Positions 24,230 to 33,957 are shown, numbered from the stretch's first letter. The stretch: 64,000 nt of DNA from Lentzea aerocolonigenes (GCF_000974445.1 NZ_BBOJ01000015.1:1-64000), one strand, 5' to 3'. The notes: generated from the letters alone by a model not told the origin. Made by a program: numbers and translations.

Positions 24230-25159
24230 GTGGGTGGGCTGACTGAGTGGTTGCTCGACTCCGACCCGGCGCTGCGGTGGCAGGTTCAGCGGGACCTCCT
24301 GTGTGCGCCTGAGGAGGTGTGGCGGGCTACGCGGGGCCTGGTGGCCGTTGAGGGGTTTGGGGCTCGGTTGCTTGGGCTGCAAGGCGTCGACGGGATGTGG
24401 GGTGGTGGGGCCTTCTTTCCGCTCGGGTACGACGGGAAGGAGGACGGGCAGCCTTGGACGGCTACTACCTGGTCGTTGAACTCGTTGCGGGAGTGGGGGC
24501 TGGATGCCTCGGTGTTGCAGGCGCGGCGGACTGTCGAGTTGCTTGCCGAGGGGTGTCGGTGGGAGTACGAGGGGCTGCCTTACTGGGGTGGTGAGGTCGA
24601 CTGCTGCATCAACGGGTGGACGTTGGCCAACGGGGTTTGGCTCGGGGCGCCTGTTGAGGGGATTGCTGAGTGGTTCGTCTCGCATCAGCTCGAGGACGGT
24701 GGGTGGAACTGCGAGTGGGGTGCGGGGGCTGCCAGGTCGTCGTTTCACTCGACGCTCAACTCGTTGAAGGGGTTGTTGGCTCACGAGTTGGCTACTGGGG
24801 GTACGCCGGAGACGCGGGCCGCTCGGCGGAAGGGGGAGGAGTATCTGCTTGAGCGGCGGTTGTTCCGGCGGTTGTCCACTGGGGAGCCTGTGGGGGAGTG
24901 GGCCACGCGGTTTCGGTCGCCGTTTCGGTGGGAGTACAGCGTGCTCAACGCCGCTGACTACTTCTGGCAGGCCGGGGTCCGGGATCCTCGGATGGCTGAG
25001 GCTGTCGAGTTGATCAGAAGGGCTCGGCAGGCGGACGGGACCTGGTTGCAGGGTGGGCGGCATCCTGGGCGGGTGTGGTTCGAGATCGACGTTGAGCCGG
25101 GGGAGCCGTCGAAGTGGCTGACGTTGGTTGGGGCTCGGGTGCTTCGGTGGTGGGGTTAG
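24230..25159 (+). CDS. Squalene-cyclase / prenyltransferase-like toroid protein
   Basis: 309 aa starting at GTG 24230. The repeats LLGLQGVDGMWGGG, VSHQLEDGGWNCEWG and IRRARQADGTWLQGG carry the QxxDGxW signature of the alpha-alpha six-barrel seen in squalene cyclases and prenyltransferase beta subunits. At about half the length of a squalene-hopene cyclase and without a DxDD motif, it is not a classical cyclase. The role is unknown. Third positions are very G-rich. Its 3' end overlaps the convergent response-regulator gene by 4 bp. Confidence 0.7.
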   Translation: MGGLTEWLLDSDPALRWQVQRDLLCAPEEVWRATRGLVAVEGFGARLLGLQGVDGMWGGGAFFPLGYDGKEDGQPWTATTWSLNSLREWGLDASVLQARRTVELLAEGCRWEYEGLPYWGGEVDCCINGWTLANGVWLGAPVEGIAEWFVSHQLEDGGWNCEWGAGAARSSFHSTLNSLKGLLAHELATGGTPETRAARRKGEEYLLERRLFRRLSTGEPVGEWATRFRSPFRWEYSVLNAADYFWQAGVRDPRMAEAVELIRRARQADGTWLQGGRHPGRVWFEIDVEPGEPSKWLTLVGARVLRWWG

Positions 25160-25761
25160 ATCCAGCCCTTGGCTCTTGCCCAGCGGGCTGCCTCGTGGCG
25201 GTTCGACGTGCCGGTTTTGCCCACGGCTGAGGACAGGTAGTTGCGGACCGTGCCAGGGGAGAGGGAGGCGCGGCGGGCTATTTCGTCGACCGGGGCGCCT
25301 TCCAGGGCCAGTTCCAGGACGTCTGCCTCGCGTGGGGTCAGTGGGCTGTCGCCGGCGCTGATCGCTTCGGCGGCCAGGGCCGGGTCCACGTAGCGGCCGC
25401 CTTTGTGGACGGTGCGGACGACTGTGGCCAGGACGTCTGATGAGACTGTTTTGGGCAGGAAGCCTCGTACTCCGGCTGCCAGGGCTCGTTTCAGGTGGCC
25501 TGGGCGGCCGTGGCTGGTGACGATCATGGTGCTGCACGACGGGAGTTCAAGAGCCAGGGTTTGGGCCACCGAGACGCCGTCGAGGTCTGGCATCTGCAGG
25601 TCGATCACGGCCACGTCGGGGCGGAACGATCTGGCCATGGCCAGGGCTTCCGCGCCGGTGGCGGCGTGGGCGACTACTTCCAGGTCCTCTTCCAGGGAGA
25701 GCAGGGCTGCCATGGCGCCGCGGATCAGGTGTTCGTCGTCGGCCAGGAGGATGCGGATCAC
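25156..25761 (-). CDS. NarL/FixJ-type response regulator
   Basis: 201 aa. The receiver domain (1-120) has the acidic pair in LLADDEHL, the phosphoacceptor Asp in VAVIDLQMPDLDG and Lys in GFLPKTVS. The C-terminal LuxR-type HTH is LTPREADVLELALEGAPVDEIA ... GTVRNYLSSAV. GTG at 25761 overlaps the kinase stop (GTGA), fixing the start. Its cognate kinase and an ABC exporter are upstream in the same operon, a DesKR/BceRS-like arrangement for drug or membrane-stress response. Confidence 0.92.
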   Translation of the reverse strand: MIRILLADDEHLIRGAMAALLSLEEDLEVVAHAATGAEALAMARSFRPDVAVIDLQMPDLDGVSVAQTLALELPSCSTMIVTSHGRPGHLKRALAAGVRGFLPKTVSSDVLATVVRTVHKGGRYVDPALAAEAISAGDSPLTPREADVLELALEGAPVDEIARRASLSPGTVRNYLSSAVGKTGTSNRHEAARWARAKGWI

Positions 25762-26900
25762 GGGAGCTCCACGGTGAGGACGAAACGGTTGGGAGCTTCT
25801 GGGGTCGCGGTCACGGTGCCGCCGAGGGCTGCCACTCGTTCGCGCAGGCCCGTCAGGCCGCTGCCGAAGCGGAAGCCGGACGTCGGGGCGCCGTCGTTGG
25901 ACATGGTGAGGACCTTGCCGCGCAACGTGATCGTGCACGTGCGGGCGTGGCTGTGGCGCAGGATGTTCGTCACGCCCTCGCGGACTGCCCAGCCGAGTGC
26001 GCCTGCCGGTTCGCCGTCCACGGTCGGGTCGCCGATCACGCGGCAGTCGATGCCCGCAGAGGCCAGCAGGGAGCGGGCGCCTGCCAGTTCCACGGACAGG
26101 TCGGCGGTGCGGTAGCCGCTCACGACCGCGCGCAGTTCGTCCAGCGACTCCTGGGCGATGCGGCGGACTTCGAGCATTTCGTCGACCGCGGCCGCCCCGC
26201 GGTCGCGGCGGGCCAGCTGGGCCGCCAGGTCGGCTTTCAGTGCCACTACGGAGAGGTTGCGGCCCACGACGTCGTGCAGGTCGCGGGCGAAGCGCAGGCG
26301 TTCTTCCGCGACGGCCAGGTTGGCGCGGACCTCGCGGGAGCGGTCGAGCTCCCAGACCAGGCCCAGCATCCACAAGGTCACGCGGAACGTGGCGCCGACG
26401 ATGGCCATCAGCGCGGTGGCGGCCAGCGCCGAGTCCGGTGGGAGGACCGCGAACGCGCACACGCCGCAGACCACCACTGCCACGGTGAGGGCGCGCGGCT
26501 TCAGGACGGTCGACATCGCCATGAGCGTCAGGGCGAGGAAGAGGAACGTGAGGCCGTCTGCCGGGCCGTCGGGTTTACCGGGCGAGGTGCTGGGCAGCGT
26601 GAGCTCGCCGGTCACGACCACGGCGAGGGTGAACGCCAGGAGGATCGCCACGAGCCGGCGCGGGTACGGCACTCTGTCCAGGTAGTGCTCGATGCCGAGG
26701 TGGACGAGGCGGACGCTCAACGCGGTGTGGAGCAGCGCCGCCACCGAGACCGCGATCATGGCGGCGGTGCTGACCTCGTTCGCCATGCCCGTGATCAGCA
26801 GGGGCGGGATGACCACGAAGTTCAGGTAGAACGTCGCTCGCACGGACAGGTCGAACCGCGCCGCGTTGCCACGGGACCGCCACCAGCCGAGCAAGCTCAC
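25758..26900 (-). CDS. Sensor histidine kinase (HisKA_3 type)
   Basis: 380 aa. Several hydrophobic helices fill residues ~20-190 (FYLNFVVIPPLLITGMA, AALLHTALSVRLV, LVAILLAFTLAVVVTG, LTVAVVVCGVCAFAVL). A HisKA_3 dimerisation helix with phosphoacceptor His follows in FARDLHDVVGRNLSVV. The HATPase region has REGVTNILRHSHA and GSGLTGLRERVAALGG. It has no large extracellular domain, so it probably senses the membrane or its transporter. GTG at 26900 overlaps the permease stop. Confidence 0.9.
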   Translation of the reverse strand: MSLLGWWRSRGNAARFDLSVRATFYLNFVVIPPLLITGMANEVSTAAMIAVSVAALLHTALSVRLVHLGIEHYLDRVPYPRRLVAILLAFTLAVVVTGELTLPSTSPGKPDGPADGLTFLFLALTLMAMSTVLKPRALTVAVVVCGVCAFAVLPPDSALAATALMAIVGATFRVTLWMLGLVWELDRSREVRANLAVAEERLRFARDLHDVVGRNLSVVALKADLAAQLARRDRGAAAVDEMLEVRRIAQESLDELRAVVSGYRTADLSVELAGARSLLASAGIDCRVIGDPTVDGEPAGALGWAVREGVTNILRHSHARTCTITLRGKVLTMSNDGAPTSGFRFGSGLTGLRERVAALGGTVTATPEAPNRFVLTVELP

Positions 26901-27604
26901 CTCCGAGGATCCCAGCGGAACCAACGTCGTACAGCGTAGGTCCCGAGGAAGATCCACACCGCCAGGACGATCAACGGTCGCAGCACGGGCCCGCCGTCCC
27001 AGCCCGCGCGCAGAAGCTCGAGCACCGGTGTCAGCGGCAGCAGGCGCAGCACCGACGCGACGTCCTCCGGCAGGTCCGACAGCGGGATGATCATCCCGGA
27101 CCCGAGCAGGCACGCCATCAGCACCGGCAGGGCCGTCACCTGCGCCATCTCGACGGTGCGGGTGAACACGGACGACACGGCCGCCAGCAGTGTGAACACC
27201 ACGACACCGCCGGCGACCCCCAGCACCAGGAACCACGGCCGCGCCGGCACGGCCACCCCCGTCACCACGCCGACGATCAGCGCGAACAACACCATCTGCC
27301 CCAACGCCACCACGACGGACGGCAGGGCGGCGCCGACCAGGATCTCCGGGTCCGTCAGCTCGCCGACGCGCAGCCGCTTCAACACCAGTTCCTCGCGCCG
27401 CGCGACGAACGTGGTGACGAGGTTGTAGTACACCGCCATCGCCAGCACGAACCCCATCAACCCGATCACGAGCGGCACGCCGCCGGCGTCCACCGAGATC
27501 AGCACCGGCACGACCAGCAACGGCCCCAGGAACGAGTTGAACAACGCGGTCCGGTTGCGCCAGAACAACTTCAGCTCCGCCTGCCCCACGGCCACGGCCC
27601 TCAT
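26897..27604 (-). CDS. ABC-2 type exporter permease
   Basis: 235 aa with six predicted helices, including LLVVPVLISVDAGGVPLVIGLMGFVLAM, VVVALGQMVLFALIVGVVTG and VLMACLLGSGMIIPLSDLP; the motif SGMIIPLSDLP is typical of drug-resistance ABC-2 permeases (DrrB-like). ATG at 27604 follows GGAGGAGG and overlaps the ATPase stop (ATGA). It works with the ATPase encoded upstream. Confidence 0.88.
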   Translation of the reverse strand: MRAVAVGQAELKLFWRNRTALFNSFLGPLLVVPVLISVDAGGVPLVIGLMGFVLAMAVYYNLVTTFVARREELVLKRLRVGELTDPEILVGAALPSVVVALGQMVLFALIVGVVTGVAVPARPWFLVLGVAGGVVVFTLLAAVSSVFTRTVEMAQVTALPVLMACLLGSGMIIPLSDLPEDVASVLRLLPLTPVLELLRAGWDGGPVLRPLIVLAVWIFLGTYAVRRWFRWDPRR

Positions 27605-28485
27605 GCCGCCTCCTCCGCGATCGCCAGGAACGCCTCCTCCAGCGACGCCGACCGGGCGTCCAAACCGGACAGTTCCACCGAGTTGGCATGAGCCCAGGCG
27701 AGGAGCTCGTGCAACGTCTCCTGCAGGTTGTTCGTCCGCACGGTCATCCGCCCGTCCCCGTCCTCGGACGCCACGACGGGCAGCGCGACCCCCGCGGGCG
27801 GCACGAACGAGATGCGAGACGGGTACGCGTCCACCACCTCGGACACCGTTCCCTGCGCCACGATCCGGCCGCGGTGCATGATCGCCAGCCGATCGGCCAA
27901 CGTCTGCGCTTCCTCCAGGTAGTGCGTCGTCAGCAGCACGGTCACGCCCTCGCGCAGTAGGGATCGGATCAGCTCCCACGTGTTGCGCCGGCTCTCCGGA
28001 TCGAGCCCGGTCGTCGGCTCGTCGAGGAACAACACCTCCGGCCTGCCCAGTAACGCCAGCGCGAGGTCCAACCGCCGCCGCTCACCACCGGACAGCTGCT
28101 TCACTCGCACGGAAGCCCTGTGTGTCAGGTCAACGAGGGACAACGCCTCGTCAACCGGACGTGGCGAGGTGAGGGTCCCCGCCCACATCTTCGTGGCCTC
28201 GGTGACGGTCAGGTCGGGCGGAAAACCACCTTCCTGCAGCATCACGCCCACGCGAGGCCGGACGGCGGACCTCTCCCGGAACGGGTCGTGCCCCAGCACC
28301 GACACCGTGCCGGCCGCAGGACGTGAGAGCCCTTCCACCACTTCGACGGTCGACGTCTTCCCCGCGCCGTTCGTGCCGAGCAACGCGAACATCTCGCCCC
28401 GCTCCACGTCGAACGAGACGCCCCGCACGGCTTCGAAACCCCCGCTGTACCGGCGAGTCAGCCCGCGCACCTCGATCACTGTCAT
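27601..28485 (-). CDS. ABC exporter ATPase (DrrA-like)
   Basis: 294 aa. Walker A is LLGTNGAGKTSTVE (Gly-Thr-Asn in place of the usual GPNG), the signature LSGGERRRLDLA and Walker B VLFLDEPTTGLDPES, with the switch His in TTHYLEEAQ. A C-terminal ~80-aa DrrA-type domain is present. It powers the coupled permease; drug or lipid export is inferred from family. ATG at 28485 starts the conserved MTVIEVRGL; the upstream frame has no support. Confidence 0.92.
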   Translation of the reverse strand: MTVIEVRGLTRRYSGGFEAVRGVSFDVERGEMFALLGTNGAGKTSTVEVVEGLSRPAAGTVSVLGHDPFRERSAVRPRVGVMLQEGGFPPDLTVTEATKMWAGTLTSPRPVDEALSLVDLTHRASVRVKQLSGGERRRLDLALALLGRPEVLFLDEPTTGLDPESRRNTWELIRSLLREGVTVLLTTHYLEEAQTLADRLAIMHRGRIVAQGTVSEVVDAYPSRISFVPPAGVALPVVASEDGDGRMTVRTNNLQETLHELLAWAHANSVELSGLDARSASLEEAFLAIAEEAA

Positions 28486-28566
28486 AGGCCCACGATCTCG
28501 GCGAACACCCCCGTTGGGCAGTGCCGCGACACACCAGAAAGCCATGACAGATGTCATGTCGGCTGA

Positions 28567-28968
28567 TCAGGGGTGGTAGCGCCCCTGGATCTCGCTGATC
28601 TCCCCGCTCCAGTTGAACGTGAGCTCCGGGGCGTACGGCGGGTGCTCGAGCGCCAGGAACTCCTCCCGGCTGCACTCGGCCGCGCCCATCCCGTACCACG
28701 TCAGGTCGAGGCCGTGGGAGCCCGCGCACCCGAAGGCGGTCCGGATCTCCACGTTCGCGGCGAGCTTCGAGACGTGCGGTGGACCCGGCAGTTCCTTGAC
28801 GTAGGAGTGGTTCTCCTCGGCCGGCACGAGCTCGGCGTCGACCCACTCCACGGTGCCGTCGGGATGGATCGCGGTGATCACCGTGATGTCCGCCTGTGAC
28901 GGCACGAGCAGCCACACCGCGGCCGCGGCCACCGGCACCGCCGCGACCGTCCACATCCAACGCTTCAT
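28567..28968 (-). CDS. Small secreted or membrane-anchored hypothetical protein
   Basis: 133 aa. MKRWMW and the hydrophobic TVAAVPVAAAAVWLLV form an N-terminal anchor or signal, followed by an extracellular ~105-aa domain with two Cys (FGCAGSHG and AECSREE) that could pair. ATG at 28968 follows GGGGGCAG. The family is not recognised. It lies upstream of the ABC operon on the same strand but 80 bases away. Confidence 0.6.
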   Translation of the reverse strand: MKRWMWTVAAVPVAAAAVWLLVPSQADITVITAIHPDGTVEWVDAELVPAEENHSYVKELPGPPHVSKLAANVEIRTAFGCAGSHGLDLTWYGMGAAECSREEFLALEHPPYAPELTFNWSGEISEIQGRYHP

Positions 28969-29072
28969 CCGCTGCCCCCATCGGTTCGTGATCACCGTGT
29001 TCGACGTGTGGCCGCAACAGAGGTTGCGGGAGCTGGTAATCTCACGACTGTGTTAAAACGTGGGGGGAACGA

Positions 29073-29741
29073 ATGACACTGGGACTTGTCGCTGCGCTGG
29101 CCGGACTGGCGCTGCTCGACTCGACGAGCATCGGGACGCTGTTCATCCCGATCTGGCTGATGCTCACGCCGGGACGCGTGAGGCTCTCGCGGTTCGGCGT
29201 TTACCTGGGCACGATCACGGTCTTCTACTTCGTGGTCGGCGTTCTGATCGTGCTCGGCGCTTCGCAGGTGATCGACCACCTCGACAACGACGTCGCGCTC
29301 TGGATCCAGCTGGTGATCGGTGTGTTCCTGTTCGCCGTCAGCTTCCGGTTCGACGGCAAGAAGAAGTCGGACACGGGGAAGTGGCAGGACCGGATCAACG
29401 CCAACGGGTCGGTTCCGGCGCTGGCGGGAATCGCGTTGCTGGCGGGCGTCGTGGAGCTCGCGACGATGCTGCCGTACCTCGGCGCGATCGGGATGATGAG
29501 CGCCGCGGACCTCCGGCCCGCGCAGATCGGGCTGCTGCTGGCCGGATACTGCCTGGTCATGATCGTGCCGGCGGTCCTGCTGCTCGGTGGGCGGCTCGCG
29601 TTGCGCGGCCGGATCGAGCCGCTGCTCACCCGGCTCAGCACGTGGTTCGCGAAGAACGGCGCGAGCACCACGGGCTGGATTCTCGGCATCGCCGGGTTCC
29701 TGGTCGCACGGGATGCCGTCGCACGGCTGTTCTTCATGTGA
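29073..29741 (+). CDS. GAP/Sap-family integral membrane protein
   Basis: 222 aa with six hydrophobic helices (for example LVAALAGLALLDSTSIGTLFIPIWLML, FYFVVGVLIVLGAS, IGLLLAGYCLVMIVPAVLLL). The order and the conserved LLDSTSIGT, ELATMLPYLGAI and motif-rich helix 4 match the actinobacterial GAP family (LysE/RhtB-like fold). Transport of small molecules or peptidolipids is assumed from family. ATG at 29073 follows GGGGGGAA. Confidence 0.8.
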   Translation: MTLGLVAALAGLALLDSTSIGTLFIPIWLMLTPGRVRLSRFGVYLGTITVFYFVVGVLIVLGASQVIDHLDNDVALWIQLVIGVFLFAVSFRFDGKKKSDTGKWQDRINANGSVPALAGIALLAGVVELATMLPYLGAIGMMSAADLRPAQIGLLLAGYCLVMIVPAVLLLGGRLALRGRIEPLLTRLSTWFAKNGASTTGWILGIAGFLVARDAVARLFFM

Positions 29742-29799
29742 ACCATTTGGTCCAGTTGGCTGAACGACCCGGTTTCGTTTTGCTCCTACACTCCCGAGC

Positions 29800-30957
29800 G
29801 TGACTCAGCTGGACGATCCGCGCAGATCTGTCCCGCGGGAGCTGGCACCATTGCTCCGAACGGAAGTGGCTCCACTCTCGGTGCGGATTTTCGAAGCGAT
29901 CGAGAAATCGATTCCGGAATACAGTCAGTTCAGGGAGAACGTAGTAGACGGTATTCGACAGGCGCTGGTGAAGTTCGTCGGCAGGATCGCCCAGCCGGAT
30001 TCCCAGCCCGACCCGCACGACGACATCCACCGCAAGCTCGGCGCGTGGGAGTTCAAGTCCGGCCGGAGCCTCGACAGCCTGCAGGCGGCCTACCGGATCG
30101 GCGCGCGGGTGGCCTGGCGGCACGTGTGCGCGTTCGCCGAGCAGCGGGAGCTGTCGCTGCACCTGATGTCCGCGCTGGGTGAGGCGATGATGGCCCACGT
30201 CGACGAGCTCGTGAGCCTGTCGGTCGAGGGCTACGCGGCCGCGCAGGCGAGTGCGGCGGGAACGCTGGAACGCAAGCGGCGCAAGCTGATGGAGCTGCTG
30301 GTCGGTGATCCGCCGAGCAACTGGCAGAGCGTCGTGCAGGCGGCGGAGGCGGCGGCGTGGCCGATGCCGGACCGGCTGTGCGCCGTCGCCCTTGAGCCGT
30401 CCGCCGCACCGGCCGACGACCTGCCGCCGGACGTGCTGGTGAACTTCGAGGACGCCACGCCGTACCTGCTCGTGCCGAACCCGGCCGCCGTGTCGCGCTG
30501 GCTGCGCAGAGCTCTGCCCGGCTGGCGGGCCGCGGTCGGGCTGCCGGTGGTCCCCGCGGACGCGCGCAGGTCGCTGGCCTGCGCGCGCCGGGTGCTCGCG
30601 CTGGCACGCGACAAGGTGCTGCCGGACGGCCCGGTCCTCGACGCTGCCGACCACCTCGTCGAACTGACCGTGCTCGCGGACGAGTTCCTCGCCCGGCAGC
30701 TGGCCGAACGGGCGCTGGCGCCGCTGGCCCCGCTGACCGACCGGCAGCGCACGAAGCTCGCCGAGACGTTGCTCGTCTGGCTGGCCGCACGCGGTGGCGC
30801 ACCCGAGGTCGCCGCCCGGTTGCAGGTGCATCCGCAGACCGTGCGCTACCGCGTGAACCAGTTGGAGGAACTGTTCGGCGACCGAATGCACGATGCCGGG
30901 GAGAGGTTCACCCTCGAACTGGCGCTGCGGGCGCACTATTTGTTGGATCGCGACTGA
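29800..30957 (+). CDS. PucR-family transcriptional regulator
   Basis: 385 aa. The C-terminal HTH is LAETLLVWLAARGGAPEVAARLQVHPQTVRYRVNQLEELFG in content (residues ~320-365), the PucR/CdaR signature. The N-terminal part resembles the RsbR-like helical domain often found before it (HRKLGAWEFKSGRSLDSLQAAYRIGARVAWRH). GTG at 29800. It is followed after 144 bases by a secreted-protein gene, which it may control. Confidence 0.85.
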   Translation: MTQLDDPRRSVPRELAPLLRTEVAPLSVRIFEAIEKSIPEYSQFRENVVDGIRQALVKFVGRIAQPDSQPDPHDDIHRKLGAWEFKSGRSLDSLQAAYRIGARVAWRHVCAFAEQRELSLHLMSALGEAMMAHVDELVSLSVEGYAAAQASAAGTLERKRRKLMELLVGDPPSNWQSVVQAAEAAAWPMPDRLCAVALEPSAAPADDLPPDVLVNFEDATPYLLVPNPAAVSRWLRRALPGWRAAVGLPVVPADARRSLACARRVLALARDKVLPDGPVLDAADHLVELTVLADEFLARQLAERALAPLAPLTDRQRTKLAETLLVWLAARGGAPEVAARLQVHPQTVRYRVNQLEELFGDRMHDAGERFTLELALRAHYLLDRD

Positions 30958-31101
30958 TAAATCGCTCTCCAGCAATTCGTACGCAAGTGACAAAAGTGGG
31001 TTTTCTCTTGCATTGCGGAATCCCGGGTGACTACTTTACTGGCGAGTAAAGCAACACCGCCTTCTTGCAGTTCAATGTCGTACTGATGGAGGTCCCTGCA
31101 G

Positions 31102-31695
31102 ATGAAGACCGGACTTTTCGCACGCGCCGCTGCCTGCGTTCTGGCTGCCGGAGCGCTGAGCGTGGCGACGGCCGGCGTCAGCTCGGCCGCGACCGCCGAG
31201 CTGAACATCACCTACTCCTGCAACTTCACCCTCATCGGCGCGCAGGACATGCCGACCACGGTCAGCTCCGCGAACCTGCCGGACTCGGCGGCGGTCGGTG
31301 TGCCGACGGCGGCGTCCGACACCACGGTGAAGAGCACTGTCTCGGAGAGCGCCACCGGCACCCTGAACTGGCTGGGCGCGAAGTCGGTGGACGGCACGAT
31401 GACCAGCAAGGTGCCCGTCACCAACGGCGGCGCCACCCAGACGCTGACGTCGGTGTCGACCATCCCGAACACGGCGGTGCCGCCGAGCGGCACGTTCGAC
31501 GTGACGGCCACGGGCACGTTCCCGGCCATGACGCTCGCCAACGCCGGCACGGCGACGATCTCGCTCGGCAACGCGGAGCTCAAGCTCACGCCGCGCTACG
31601 CGAACGGTGACCCGACCTGGCTCGGCACGATCACCGTTCCGTGCACCGTCAAGGCCGGTCAGAACACCTCGTTCTACACCTTCCCGGTGGCGTAA
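31102..31695 (+). CDS. Secreted DUF6801-type protein
   Basis: 197 aa. Sec signal (MKTGLFARAAACVLAAGALSVATAG) with cleavage near SSAA-TA. The mature part starts with the family-typical LNITYSCNFTLIGAQ and ends TFPVA. It is Thr/Ser-rich and beta-structured, with Cys at YSC and PCT likely bonded. ATG at 31102 follows GGAGG with 8-base spacing. The function is unknown; the family is common in actinomycetes as exported proteins. Confidence 0.78.
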   Translation: MKTGLFARAAACVLAAGALSVATAGVSSAATAELNITYSCNFTLIGAQDMPTTVSSANLPDSAAVGVPTAASDTTVKSTVSESATGTLNWLGAKSVDGTMTSKVPVTNGGATQTLTSVSTIPNTAVPPSGTFDVTATGTFPAMTLANAGTATISLGNAELKLTPRYANGDPTWLGTITVPCTVKAGQNTSFYTFPVA

Positions 31696-31721
31696 CGCCG
31701 TCCCGTGATGGGATTGGCGGC

Positions 31722-32612
31722 ATGCAGCTCCAGCAACTGGTGGACCGCATCGCCGCCGAGGTCACGCCGGGAGGGTCGGTCGCCGACTACATCCCGGCGC
31801 TGGCCAGGATCGACCCGCACGCCTTCGGCCTCGCCGTCGCCACACTGGACGGCGAGGTCTTCGGCGCGGGGAACCACCGCACACCGTTCTCCATCCAGAG
31901 CATCTCCAAAGCGTTCACCCTCGCTCTGGCGCTCGCCGACAACGACGACGTCTGGACGCGCGTCGGCCGCGAGCCGTCCGGGTCGCCGTTCAACTCGCTG
32001 GTCCAGCTGGAGACCGAGCAGGGCATCCCGCGCAACCCGTTCATCAACGCCGGCGCGCTCGTCGTCACCGACCACCTCGGCTTCGGCGCCTCGGACCGGC
32101 TCCTGGAGTTCCTGCGGCAGGAGAGCGGCAACCCCGCGCTGGACGTGGACGCCGAGGTCGCCAAGTCCGAGCTCGACCACGCCGACCGCAACCGCGCCCT
32201 GGCGCACTTCATGGCCTCCTACGGCAACATGCGCAACTCCGTCGACGTCGTGCTGCACGAGTACGTCCGGCAGTGCTCGATCGCGATGAGCTGCGCGGAC
32301 CTCGCCCGGTCGACGCTCTTCCTGGCACGCCACGGCGTCCGCAACGACGGCACGCGGCTCCTCGGCGTCAGCGGTGCCAAGCGGGTCAACGCCGTCATGC
32401 TCACCTGCGGCACCTACGACGCCGCCGGCCAGTTCGCCTACCGCGTCGGCCTGCCCTGCAAGAGCGGCGTCGGCGGCGGCATCATCGCGGTCGTCCCCGG
32501 CAAGTGCGCGATCTGCGTCTGGAGCCCGGCGCTGGACGCGCGGGGCAACTCCGTCGCGGGTGTCGACGCGCTGGACCGTTTCACCACTCTCACGGGCTGG
32601 TCCGTGTTCTGA
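31722..32612 (+). CDS. glsA: Glutaminase
   Basis: 296 aa, the normal length for bacterial GlsA. It has the catalytic SxxK in FSIQSISK (Ser about 63), NPFINAGA, YGNMRNSVDV, SCADLARSTLFLA, MLTCGTYDAAGQFAYRVGLPCKSGVGG in pieces, and a C-terminal conserved SPALDARGNSVAG. It hydrolyses L-glutamine to glutamate and ammonia in the cytosol. ATG at 31722. It is 26 bases after the secreted protein and 19 before the M20 peptidase. Confidence 0.95.
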   Translation: MQLQQLVDRIAAEVTPGGSVADYIPALARIDPHAFGLAVATLDGEVFGAGNHRTPFSIQSISKAFTLALALADNDDVWTRVGREPSGSPFNSLVQLETEQGIPRNPFINAGALVVTDHLGFGASDRLLEFLRQESGNPALDVDAEVAKSELDHADRNRALAHFMASYGNMRNSVDVVLHEYVRQCSIAMSCADLARSTLFLARHGVRNDGTRLLGVSGAKRVNAVMLTCGTYDAAGQFAYRVGLPCKSGVGGGIIAVVPGKCAICVWSPALDARGNSVAGVDALDRFTTLTGWSVF

Positions 32613-32631
32613 CTGGTGGTAGGAAGACTGT

Positions 32632-33957
32632 GTGAGCACAACGGGGAACGCACTGGCACTGGCCGAGGACGAGGCCGTCACGCTGGTCAGCGAGCTGATC
32701 AGGATCGACACCACCAACACGGGTGACCCCGCGACGGTGGTGGGGGAGCGCGCCGCCGCCGAGTGGGTGGCGGAGAAGCTGTCCGAGGTCGGCTACGAGA
32801 CGACCTACGTCGAGTCGGGCGCCAAAGGCCGTGGCAACGTGATCGCGAGGCTGGCGGGCGCGGATCCCAGCCGGGGCGCGCTGCTGGTGCACGGCCACCT
32901 CGACGTCGTGCCCGCCGACGCCTCCGAGTGGTCGGTGCACCCGTTCTCGGGCGCGGTGCAGGACGGGTACGTGTGGGGTCGCGGCGCGGTCGACATGAAG
33001 GACATGGTCGGCATGACGCTCGCGCTGGCCCGCCATTTCAAGCGTGAGGGGATCGTGCCGCCGCGCGACATCGTGTTCGCGTTCCTCGCCGACGAGGAGG
33101 CGGGCGGCCTGTTCGGCGCGAAGTGGCTGGTGGAGAACCGTCCCGAGCTGTTCGAGGGCGTCACCGAGGCGATCAGCGAGGTCGGAGGGTTCTCGATCAC
33201 GCTCAAGGACGACGTGCGCGCCTACCTCGTCGAGACCGCGGAGAAGGGCATCCGCTGGCTCAAGCTGCGGGTCAAGGGCACCGCGGGCCACGGCAGCATG
33301 ATCCACCGCGACAACGCCGTCGCGAAGCTCGCCGCCGCCGTGACGCGGCTGGACCAGCACCAGTGGCCGCTGATCATCCGGCCGTCCGTGCGCGAGTTCC
33401 TCGACGGCGTCACCGAGATCACCGGCATCGACTTCCCCGACGACGACGTCGAGGGCTCGATCGGCAAGCTCGGCGCGTTGTCGCGGATGATCGGCGCGAC
33501 GCTGCGCGACACCGCGAACCCGACCATGCTGTCCGCGGGCTACAAGGCGAACGTGATCCCGTCGACGGCGGAGGCCACTGTGGACTGCCGCATCCTGCCG
33601 GGTCGCGAGGAGGCGTTCGACCGCGAGCTCGCGGAGATCCTCGGCCCGGACGTGGAACGCGAGTGGATCGGCCTGCCGCCGGTGGAGACGACGTTCGACG
33701 GCGCCCTGGTGGACGCGATGACGGCGTCGATCACCGCCGAGGACCCCGGCGCCCGCGTGCTGCCGTACATGCTCTCCGGTGGCACGGACGCCAAGTCGTT
33801 CCAGCAGCTCGGCATCCGCAACTTCGGCTTCGCGCCGCTGAAGCTGCCGGCGGACCTCGACTTCTCCGGGCTCTTCCACGGCGTGGACGAGCGCGTGCCC
33901 GTCGACGCCCTCAAGTTCGGTGTGCGCGTGCTCGACCGGTTCCTGCGCAACAGCTGA
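32632..33957 (+). CDS. M20-family zinc peptidase / deacylase
   Basis: 441 aa. Metal ligands are visible in LLVHGHLDVVPAD (HxD), the bridging Asp in RGAVDMKDM, the catalytic Glu pair in FLADEEAGG and the C-terminal His in SGLFHGVDE. The lid domain carries KGTAGHGS. The closest named families are ArgE/DapE and carboxypeptidase-like M20 proteins; the substrate is not predictable. GTG at 32632 follows GGAAG. It is co-oriented with glsA and the next SDR gene. Confidence 0.9.
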   Translation: MSTTGNALALAEDEAVTLVSELIRIDTTNTGDPATVVGERAAAEWVAEKLSEVGYETTYVESGAKGRGNVIARLAGADPSRGALLVHGHLDVVPADASEWSVHPFSGAVQDGYVWGRGAVDMKDMVGMTLALARHFKREGIVPPRDIVFAFLADEEAGGLFGAKWLVENRPELFEGVTEAISEVGGFSITLKDDVRAYLVETAEKGIRWLKLRVKGTAGHGSMIHRDNAVAKLAAAVTRLDQHQWPLIIRPSVREFLDGVTEITGIDFPDDDVEGSIGKLGALSRMIGATLRDTANPTMLSAGYKANVIPSTAEATVDCRILPGREEAFDRELAEILGPDVEREWIGLPPVETTFDGALVDAMTASITAEDPGARVLPYMLSGGTDAKSFQQLGIRNFGFAPLKLPADLDFSGLFHGVDERVPVDALKFGVRVLDRFLRNS